Shown piece after piece: positions 58,082 through 64,000 of a stretch of DNA of 64,000 nt. This stretch comes from Pseudomonas fluorescens (GTDB lineage: Bacteria; Pseudomonadota; Gammaproteobacteria; Pseudomonadales; Pseudomonadaceae). Numbering within the stretch: the first letter of the stretch is position 1; each line of letters starts with the position of its first letter. Below the pieces are notes generated by a model. It was not told the DNA's origin and searched no databases. It worked only from the letters and a program-made list of their open reading frames with translations. The stretch covers positions 5,006,326-5,070,325 of the forward strand of contig NZ_OZ024668.1 of NCBI RefSeq assembly GCF_902497775.2, read 5' to 3'. The position numbers and the translations under genes are program-made.

Positions 58082-59757
58082 AATGGATTGCCCTTGAGCA
58101 ACTGCTGCACCCAAGCGATACGCCACGGCCGGTGAGCATCGCCCCGGAACTGGATCACGCTACCTTGTGCCAGCAAGCCCTGCAACTGGCCGCAGGCCTG
58201 CAGCGGCGGGGTGTTAAACGCATGGCCGTACACCTGGAAGACGCCGCGCAACTGGCCGTGGCCCTGCTTGGCGCCTGGCGGGCCGGCGTGCAGGTACTGC
58301 TGCCGGCCGACCTGCAAGCCCAGACCCGCCAGCGCTGGCTCGGCGAGGTCGAGCTGTGGCTGAGCGACCAGGCCCAAGACACGGCGCTGGACGCCCTGTT
58401 CGAAGCACCCCTGGCCGCCGCAGACCTGGACCTGGACACCTGCCAACTGAGCCTGTGCACCTCCGGCTCCAGCGGCGAACCCAAGCGCATCGACAAGAGC
58501 CTGCGCCAGCTGGCCAACGAAGTGCAAGCCCTGGAGCAGCTGTGGGGCAAGGACCTGGGCGCTGCCTGCATCATCGGCAGCGTCGCCACCCAGCACATCT
58601 ACGGCCTGCTGTTTCGTGTGCTCTGGCCGCTGTGCGCCGGGCGCTCGTTCGTGCGTCGCCAACTGCCCTTCCCCGAAGACCTGCAGCGCGCCAGCCGCGA
58701 GCACCCGGCCTTTGCCTGGGTGGCCAGCCCGGCGCTGCTCAAGCGCATGGGCGACAACCTCGATTGGCCAGCGTTGAGCACGGTACGCCGGGTATTTTCC
58801 TCCGGCGGCGAACTGCCGGCCAGCGCCGCCCAGGCCTTGCACCAGCGCCTGCAGCAATGGCCGACAGAAATTCTCGGCAGCTCGGAAACCGGCGGTATCG
58901 CCTGGCGCCAGGGCGATAGCCTGTGGCAACCCTTTGCCGACGTGCGCCTGAGCCAGAACCAACAAGGCGCACTGTGCATCGAGTCGGCTTACCTGCCGCC
59001 CGGTCATATCGAGCAGAGCGCCGATGCCGTCGAGTTCGCCGCTGACGGTCGCTTCCGCCTGCTTGGGCGCCTGGACCGAATCGTCAAACTGGAAGAAAAA
59101 CGCATCTCCCTGCCGATGCTCGAACAGGCCCTGGTCGCCCATGGCTGGGTCGAGGAAGCGCGCCTGGCGGTGATCCAGGAAAACCGCGCCAGCCTCGGCG
59201 CCCTGCTGGTGCTCAGCGCCGCGGGCCTGTACGCCTTGCGCAACCAGGGCCGGCGCGCGCTCACCGAGGGCCTGCGCCAACACCTCAGCCAGCACTGCGA
59301 AGCCCTGGCTCTGCCACGGCGCTGGCGCCTGCTGCGGCAATTGCCATTCAACGCCCAAGGCAAACTGCCCCAGGCCGAACTCGAAGCCCTGCTGCTGGCA
59401 CCACGGCCCAAAGACCCGGAAGTGCTGAGCCAGGCCAAGGTCGACGGCGAGTTGCAGCTGCAACTGGCGGTATCGGCGGATCTCGCCTACTTCAACGGCC
59501 ACTTCCCACAAACTCCGGTACTGCCGGGCGTGGTCCAGGTCGACTGGGCACTGGCCCTGGGGCAACCGCTGCTCGACCGGCCGCGCCGGTTCGCCGGCAT
59601 GGAAGTGCTGAAATTCCAGCAACTGGTACGCCCCGGCGACCCGCTGCAACTGACCCTGCGTTTCGATGCCGAGCGCGGCAAATTGTACTTTGCCTACAGC
59701 AACGCCGGGGTGCCCTGCTCCAGCGGCCGTATCGTGCTGGAGGCCGTCGGTGAATAA
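58078..59757 (+). CDS. AMP-dependent acyl ligase fused to a hotdog dehydratase (APE cluster)
   Basis: A 559-residue two-domain protein. Residues about 1-440 are an adenylate-forming ligase: [17 protein letters not shown] (the P-loop), [11 protein letters not shown] and [17 protein letters not shown], expected to load an aryl acid on ACP (ApeH role). Residues about 450-559 are a hotdog fold with [21 protein letters not shown], the FabA/FabZ-like dehydratase (ApeI role), which in E. coli is a separate gene. The fusion is seen directly. ATG 58078 overlaps the preceding stop; the frame opens at 58045. Confidence 0.88.
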   Translation: MKWIALEQLLHPSDTPRPVSIAPELDHATLCQQALQLAAGLQRRGVKRMAVHLEDAAQLAVALLGAWRAGVQVLLPADLQAQTRQRWLGEVELWLSDQAQDTALDALFEAPLAAADLDLDTCQLSLCTSGSSGEPKRIDKSLRQLANEVQALEQLWGKDLGAACIIGSVATQHIYGLLFRVLWPLCAGRSFVRRQLPFPEDLQRASREHPAFAWVASPALLKRMGDNLDWPALSTVRRVFSSGGELPASAAQALHQRLQQWPTEILGSSETGGIAWRQGDSLWQPFADVRLSQNQQGALCIESAYLPPGHIEQSADAVEFAADGRFRLLGRLDRIVKLEEKRISLPMLEQALVAHGWVEEARLAVIQENRASLGALLVLSAAGLYALRNQGRRALTEGLRQHLSQHCEALALPRRWRLLRQLPFNAQGKLPQAELEALLLAPRPKDPEVLSQAKVDGELQLQLAVSADLAYFNGHFPQTPVLPGVVQVDWALALGQPLLDRPRRFAGMEVLKFQQLVRPGDPLQLTLRFDAERGKLYFAYSNAGVPCSSGRIVLEAVGE

Positions 59758-60484
59758 GCCCTGTGCGGTGATCCCGGTGTACAACCACGAACGGGCGGTG
59801 CCGGCGGTGGTTGCCGACCTGCTCGCAGCCGGTCTGCCCTGCGTGCTGGTCGATGACGCCAGCAGCCCGGCCTGCGCCACCGTGCTGGGCCAGCTGGCCG
59901 AACAGCAGCAGGTGTTTCTGGTGACGTTGCAGGTCAACCAGGGCAAGGGCGGCGCGGTCATGACCGGCCTGCGCGCAGCCGCGCGCCTGGGTTTCAGCCA
60001 TGCCTTGCAGGTGGATGCCGACGGCCAGCATGACCTGGCCGATGTCAGCCGCTTTCTCGAACAGTCGCAGGCTTATCCACAGGCGCTGATTTGCGGTTAT
60101 CCACAATACGACGCCAGCGTGCCCAAGGGCCGTCTGTATGCGCGTTACCTGACCCACGTGTGGGTGTGGATCAACAGCCTGTCGCTGCAGATTCCCGACT
60201 CCATGTGCGGCTTTCGCGTGTACCCGCTGCCGCCGACCCTGGCACTGATCGACGCGGTGAGCCTCGGCAAGCGCATGGACTTCGACCCGGAGATCCTCGT
60301 GCGCCTGGCCTGGCGCAACCAGCCGATGCGTTGGCTGCCGACCAAGGTGCATTACCCTGCCGATGGCCTCTCGCACTTTCGCCTGTTCCACGACAACGCG
60401 CTGATCTCGAAGATGCACACCAAGTTGTTCTTCGGCATGTTGCTGCGCGCCCCGGCCATTCTCTGGCGGCGGTGGCAGGCATGA
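59750..60484 (+). CDS. Family 2 glycosyltransferase (APE cluster)
   Basis: A 244-residue GT2 enzyme: AVIPVYNHERAV at the N-terminus, VDDASSP, the metal-binding QVDADGQHD (DxD variant) and SMCGFRVYPL acceptor loop. It should sugar-modify the polyene or its lipid anchor. The start is GTG 59750, with GGAGG six bases upstream; it overlaps the ligase by eight bases. The stop overlaps the next start (60481-60484). Confidence 0.88.
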   Translation: MNKPCAVIPVYNHERAVPAVVADLLAAGLPCVLVDDASSPACATVLGQLAEQQQVFLVTLQVNQGKGGAVMTGLRAAARLGFSHALQVDADGQHDLADVSRFLEQSQAYPQALICGYPQYDASVPKGRLYARYLTHVWVWINSLSLQIPDSMCGFRVYPLPPTLALIDAVSLGKRMDFDPEILVRLAWRNQPMRWLPTKVHYPADGLSHFRLFHDNALISKMHTKLFFGMLLRAPAILWRRWQA

Positions 60485-61419
60485 GCAACGGCGAACAACA
60501 CTGGGCCCAACACCAGGAGCGTGGCAGTTTCTGGCTGATGAAGCTGACTGCCGTGGGCATCAAGCTGCTCGGCCGGCGCCTGCTCAGCCCGGTGCTGTAT
60601 GGCATCGTCCTGTACTTCTTTGTGTTTGGCCGCCGAGCCCGGCAGAGCATCTGGCAATACCAGCAGCACCTGGCCGACTGGAGCGGCCAAGCCAGCCTAC
60701 GCCCCAGTCAGCGACGGGTGTTCGGCCAGTTCATGGCCTTCGCCGATGCCCTGCTGGACAAGCTTGATGTGTGGAACGGCAAGTTGCGCCTGGAACAGAT
60801 CGAGATCGTCGACCCCGGCAAGCTGCACACCCAGTTGCGCGCCGAACGCGGGCAGATGCTGGTGGGCGCGCACCTGGGCAATCTTGAAGTCTGCCGCGCC
60901 CTGGCCGAGCTTGGCGAGCAGGTGACCATGAACGTGCTGGTGCACACCAAGCACGCCGAACAGTTCAATCGCCTGCTCGGTGAATCCGGGGCGAACAACT
61001 TGCGGCTGATCCAGGTCAGCGAGCTGGACCCGGCAATCATGCTGCAACTGAGCCAGCGCCTGGATCGCGGCGAGTGGCTGGCGATTGCTGGCGACCGCGT
61101 GCCGCTGCACGGTGCGCGCACGGTCGAGGCGGATTTTCTCGGCCAGCGCGCCGCCTTCCCGCAAGGCCCGTGGCTACTGGCCGGGCTGCTCAAGTGCCGG
61201 CTCAACCTGTTCTTCTGCCTCAAGCAGCAAGGCCGCTACCAGGTGATCCTCGAACCCTTCGCCGAGGCCATCGAATGGCGCCGCGGCCAGCGCGATCAGG
61301 TGATCGCCGACTGGGCCGGGCGCTATGCCGAACGCCTGGGCCACTATTGCCTGCAAGCGCCGCAGCAATGGTTCAATTTCTACCCTTTCTGGAAGACCGA
61401 TGACGATGCATCCGCATAA
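60481..61419 (+). CDS. LpxL/HtrB-type lysophospholipid acyltransferase (APE cluster)
   Basis: A 312-residue membrane acyltransferase of the lipid A LPLAT family: N-terminal helix (LLSPVLYGIVLYFFVFG), then LVGAHLGNLEVCRAL (the H-x4-E/D position is replaced by HLGNLE), IAGDRVPLHGARTVEADFLGQ and PWLLAGLLKCRLNLFF. It belongs to the APE set and may attach the polyenoyl group to a lipid. It overlaps the GT gene by four bases and the lyase gene by about 20. Confidence 0.85.
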   Translation: MSNGEQHWAQHQERGSFWLMKLTAVGIKLLGRRLLSPVLYGIVLYFFVFGRRARQSIWQYQQHLADWSGQASLRPSQRRVFGQFMAFADALLDKLDVWNGKLRLEQIEIVDPGKLHTQLRAERGQMLVGAHLGNLEVCRALAELGEQVTMNVLVHTKHAEQFNRLLGESGANNLRLIQVSELDPAIMLQLSQRLDRGEWLAIAGDRVPLHGARTVEADFLGQRAAFPQGPWLLAGLLKCRLNLFFCLKQQGRYQVILEPFAEAIEWRRGQRDQVIADWAGRYAERLGHYCLQAPQQWFNFYPFWKTDDDASA

Positions 61420-62944
61420 GCCCGTGACCTTCGGCGCGCTGCCGCTGGCAATCGAAGACGTCCTCGCCCTGGCCAACCGCCAGGCCGAAACCCGCCTGCA
61501 GGACGACGCCGAATACCGCGCGCGGATTGCCCGTGGCGCGCAGTTCCTCGACTCGCTGCTGGACAAGGAAGGGGTGATCTACGGCGTGACCACCGGCTAC
61601 GGCGACTCGTGCGTGGTGGCGGTGCCGCTGGAGCATGTCGAAGCGCTGCCCAAGCACCTGTACACCTTCCATGGCTGTGGCCTCGGCCAGTTGCTCGATG
61701 CGCCGGCCACCCGTGCGGTGCTGGCCGCCCGCTTGCAGTCGCTGTGCCATGGCGTCTCTGGTGTGCGCGTCGAGTTGCTGGAGCGCCTGCAGGCGTTTCT
61801 TGCCCACGACATCCTGCCGCTGATTCCCCAGGAAGGCTCGGTGGGTGCCAGCGGCGACCTGACGCCGCTGTCCTACGTGGCCGCGACCCTGTCGGGCGAG
61901 CGCGGGGTCATGTACCACGGCGAACGCCGCAGCGCCGCCGATGTACACCGCGAGCTGGGCTGGCAGCCGCTGGTACTGCGGCCCAAGGAAGCCCTGGCGT
62001 TGATGAACGGCACCGCGGTGATGACCGGCCTGGCCTGCCTGGCATTCGCCCGCGCCGATTACCTGCTCAAGCTCGCTACACGGATCACCGCGCTGAACGT
62101 GGTCGCCCTGCAAGGTAACCCGGAGCACTTCGACGAGCGCCTGTTCGCCGCCAAGCCGCACCCGGGGCAAATGCAGGTGGCTGCCTGGTTGCGCCAAGAC
62201 CTCGCTATCGACGCACCGACCGCGCCGCTGCACCGCCTGCAGGACCGTTACTCGCTACGCTGTGCGCCGCATGTGCTGGGTGTGCTGGCCGACAGCCTGG
62301 GCTGGCTGCGCGGCTTTATCGAAACCGAACTGAACAGCGCCAACGACAACCCGATCATCGACGCCGAAGCCGAACGCGTACTGCACGGCGGGCACTTCTA
62401 CGGCGGCCATATCGCATTTGCCATGGACAGCCTGAAGAACCTGGTGGCCAACGTCGCCGACCTGCTCGACCGCCAGCTCGCCTTGCTGGTCGACGTGCGC
62501 TACAACCACGGCCTGCCGAGCAACCTGTCGGGCGCCAGCGCCGAGCGGGCGATGCTCAACCATGGCTTCAAGGCCGTGCAGATCGGCGCCAGCGCCTGGA
62601 CCGCCGAAGCCCTGAAAAACACCATGCCGGCCAGCGTGTTCTCACGCTCCACCGAGTGCCACAACCAGGACAAGGTGAGCATGGGCACCATCGCCGCCCG
62701 CGATGCCCTGCGGGTGCTGGAGCTGACCGAACAGGTCGCCGCCGCCGCCTTGCTGGCCGCCAACCAGGGCGTCTGGCTGCGCAGCCGCGAAGCCGATGCC
62801 CGCGACCTGCCGCCAGCCTTGGCCGAAATGCACGCGGCGCTGCTTGAAGAGTTCGCCCCGGTGATCGAAGACCGCGCCCTGGAAAGCGACCTGCGCCTGT
62901 GCCTGAGCCGAATTGCCGAACAACACTGGAGGCTGCATGCGTAG
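61400..62944 (+). CDS. MIO-type aromatic amino acid ammonia-lyase (HAL/TAL family, APE cluster)
   Basis: A 514-residue ammonia-lyase homologous to HutH but clearly distinct. The MIO triad is Ala150-Ser151-Gly152 in [13 protein letters not shown]; also YGVTTGYGDS, KEALALMNGTAVMTG, LNSANDNPIID and NQDKVSMGT. It should make an aryl acid starter (for example 4-coumarate from Tyr) for the polyene. The selectivity loop reads LYTFHGCGLG, against [10 protein letters not shown] in HutH and LVHHLASGVG in tyrosine lyase, so substrate is open. Starts are ATG 61400 or 61406. Confidence 0.88.
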   Translation: MTMHPHKPVTFGALPLAIEDVLALANRQAETRLQDDAEYRARIARGAQFLDSLLDKEGVIYGVTTGYGDSCVVAVPLEHVEALPKHLYTFHGCGLGQLLDAPATRAVLAARLQSLCHGVSGVRVELLERLQAFLAHDILPLIPQEGSVGASGDLTPLSYVAATLSGERGVMYHGERRSAADVHRELGWQPLVLRPKEALALMNGTAVMTGLACLAFARADYLLKLATRITALNVVALQGNPEHFDERLFAAKPHPGQMQVAAWLRQDLAIDAPTAPLHRLQDRYSLRCAPHVLGVLADSLGWLRGFIETELNSANDNPIIDAEAERVLHGGHFYGGHIAFAMDSLKNLVANVADLLDRQLALLVDVRYNHGLPSNLSGASAERAMLNHGFKAVQIGASAWTAEALKNTMPASVFSRSTECHNQDKVSMGTIAARDALRVLELTEQVAAAALLAANQGVWLRSREADARDLPPALAEMHAALLEEFAPVIEDRALESDLRLCLSRIAEQHWRLHA

Positions 62945-63362
62945 TCAGGGAGTACTGCACGTCGATACCGAAGTGCTGGTGCCGTTCTTCGATGTCGACA
63001 GCATGCTGGTGGTCTGGCACGGGCACTACGTCAAATACCTCGAGGTAGCGCGCTGCGCGCTGCTCGACCACCTCGATCACAACTACCTGCAGATGCAGGC
63101 CTCGGGCTTCGCCTGGCCGGTGATCGACCTGCAACTGCGCTACATGCGTGGCGCCACTTTCGGCCAGCGCCTGAGCGTGCGCGCCAGCCTGGTGGAGTGG
63201 GAGAACCGTCTGAAGATCAACTACCTGATCAGCGATGCCGCCACCGGCGAGCGCATGACCCGCGCCAGCTCCGTGCAGGTCGCGGTCGAAATCGCCAGCG
63301 GCGAGATGCAACTGGCTTCGCCGCAGGTGATGCTCGACGCCGTGAACAAGGTGCTGCCATGA
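62937..63362 (+). CDS. Hotdog-fold acyl-CoA/ACP thioesterase (APE cluster)
   Basis: A 141-residue 4HBT-type thioesterase: VPFFDVDSMLVVWHGHYVKYLEVAR carries the catalytic Asp/Glu and the typical WHGxY motif. It probably releases or edits the polyene or aryl thioester. GGAGG lies five bases upstream of ATG 62937. It overlaps the lyase by eight bases and the next gene by four. Confidence 0.9.
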   Translation: MRSQGVLHVDTEVLVPFFDVDSMLVVWHGHYVKYLEVARCALLDHLDHNYLQMQASGFAWPVIDLQLRYMRGATFGQRLSVRASLVEWENRLKINYLISDAATGERMTRASSVQVAVEIASGEMQLASPQVMLDAVNKVLP

Positions 63363-63958
63363 AGACGCTGCTGCGTGGCCTGCTGTGCCTCGGCCTGCTG
63401 GCCAGTTGCCCCCTGGCCCAGGCCTTTGGCCTCGATGATCTGAGCAAGCAACTGGGCGAACCTGCGGTCATCAAGGGCCCGTTCATCCAGGAAAAACACC
63501 TGCGCGCCCTCCCGCAGCCGCTGGTGAGCAAAGGCCAGTTCGTGCTAGCCCGTGACCATGGCTTGCTCTGGCTGCTACAAACGCCGCTCAGGCAGGACTA
63601 CCGCCTCAATGCCCAGGGCATCGCCCGCCGCGATCCGTCCGGCTGGCAGATGCTGCCGGGCAAGAGCGCCGGCGCCGAGCAGAACCGCCTGTTCTTCGCC
63701 GTGCTGCAAGGCGACAGCAGTGGCCTGCAGCGTGACTTCGAGCTGAGCCTGCAAGGCGACGCCGCGCACTGGCAACTGCGCCTGACGCCGCGTTCGCTGC
63801 TGCTCAAGCAGGTGTTCAGCCAGATCGATATCGATGGCGGGCGCTACGTCGAACGCATCCAACTGCTGGAAACCCAGGGCGACAGCACCGTATTGCGCAT
63901 GCCATCGAGCAGCAGCGCCAGCCTGACCGACACGGAGCGCCGCGATTTTGCCGAGTGA
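63359..63958 (+). CDS. LolA-like periplasmic lipid carrier (APE cluster)
   Basis: A 199-residue exported protein: signal peptide (ends AQA), then a LolA-type fold with KGPFIQEKHLRALPQPLVSKGQFV and LLWLLQTPLRQDYRLN, LKQVFSQIDIDGGRYVERIQL. It should carry the hydrophobic product across the periplasm to the outer membrane. It follows the thioesterase with an ATGA overlap and precedes the exporter. Confidence 0.85.
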   Translation: MKTLLRGLLCLGLLASCPLAQAFGLDDLSKQLGEPAVIKGPFIQEKHLRALPQPLVSKGQFVLARDHGLLWLLQTPLRQDYRLNAQGIARRDPSGWQMLPGKSAGAEQNRLFFAVLQGDSSGLQRDFELSLQGDAAHWQLRLTPRSLLLKQVFSQIDIDGGRYVERIQLLETQGDSTVLRMPSSSSASLTDTERRDFAE

Positions 63959-64000
63959 GCGCCTGTTACCACGGCTGTTTTTGCTGCTGCTGATCGCTGT
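63948..64000 (+). CDS. Start of a probable MMPL-family exporter, cut by window end
   Basis: Only about 17 residues are visible: a TTG start, PSERLLPRLFLLLLIA, basic then hydrophobic as at an N-terminal membrane helix. It overlaps the LolA-like gene by 11 bases. In APE clusters this place is taken by an MMPL (RND-like) exporter. The assignment rests on position plus a hydrophobic N-terminus. Confidence 0.45.
   Translation, partial: MPSERLLPRLFLLLLIA

Overview
The window is a GC-rich chromosomal segment of a Pseudomonas, most likely from the P. putida/P. fluorescens side of the genus. The reasons are the gene order (hutFCDUHT, then fbp-glgP-typA-thiI-glnA-ntrBC-trmL-secB-grxC-gpmI-envC-ctpA, then betTIBA), close similarity of many proteins to P. 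putida proteins as I remember them, and the Pseudomonas REP palindrome (core GGAGCGGGCTTGCCCCGCG), which recurs at six places. All identifications come from reading the sequence; no database search was run. No rRNA, tRNA, insertion sequence or CRISPR array was seen.

Layout. (1) 1-7533 is the histidine utilisation locus. HutH, HutU and HutF are enzymes of the pathway histidine to urocanate to formiminoglutamate to formylglutamate; HutC is the repressor, HutD a modulator and HutT a transporter (cut by the window start). Two HutC-type operators (TGTA-N2-TACA) are visible. One sits on the predicted start site of a sigma54 promoter for hutU, the other at the hutC/hutF divergent region. (2) 7602-19578 holds housekeeping and surface genes: two lipoproteins, a dCache chemoreceptor, a DUF924 protein, fbp, glgP, a Cys-cluster protein, typA and thiI. 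A HipB-like antitoxin with a decayed hipA fragment lies between them. (3) 19600-25030 is the nitrogen-control block: glnA, an exported chorismate mutase, ntrB and ntrC. I find sigma54 promoters with NtrC-like sites before glnA, before ntrB and, without a following gene, after ntrC. The last matches the position of the NtrC-dependent small RNA NrsZ. (4) 25022-32620 carries trmL, secB, grxC, a Cys-less rhodanese-like protein, gpmI, envC, ctpA and a YibQ-type protein. (5) 32629-39792 looks accessory: a 1583-residue DUF6543/dermonecrotic-toxin-like protein, a solitary periplasmic binding protein and a secreted trypsin-like protease. (6) 39856-46230 is the choline to glycine betaine locus betT-betIBA with a perfect BetI operator palindrome. 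(7) 46457-55206 has a K+/H+ antiporter, an MscK-type channel, selO, a higBA toxin-antitoxin pair with a palindromic operator, trxC and an orphan ParA. (8) 55524 to the right edge is the first part of an aryl-polyene (APE)-type biosynthetic operon: chain-length factor, two acyltransferases, two acyl carrier proteins, a small membrane protein, an AMP-ligase fused to a hotdog dehydratase, a glycosyltransferase, a HAL/TAL-type ammonia lyase, a thioesterase, a LolA-like carrier and the start of an exporter.

How it fits together. Nitrogen status links blocks 1 and 3: NtrBC and sigma54 control glutamine synthetase, NtrBC itself, the putative sRNA and probably hut. The APE operon is tightly packed with overlapping genes and should make and export a membrane-bound polyene pigment. 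The best candidates for a second look are the APE lyase (unusual selectivity loop), the giant DUF6543 protein with its neighbouring protease, the putative NrsZ locus, and the decayed hipBA module.
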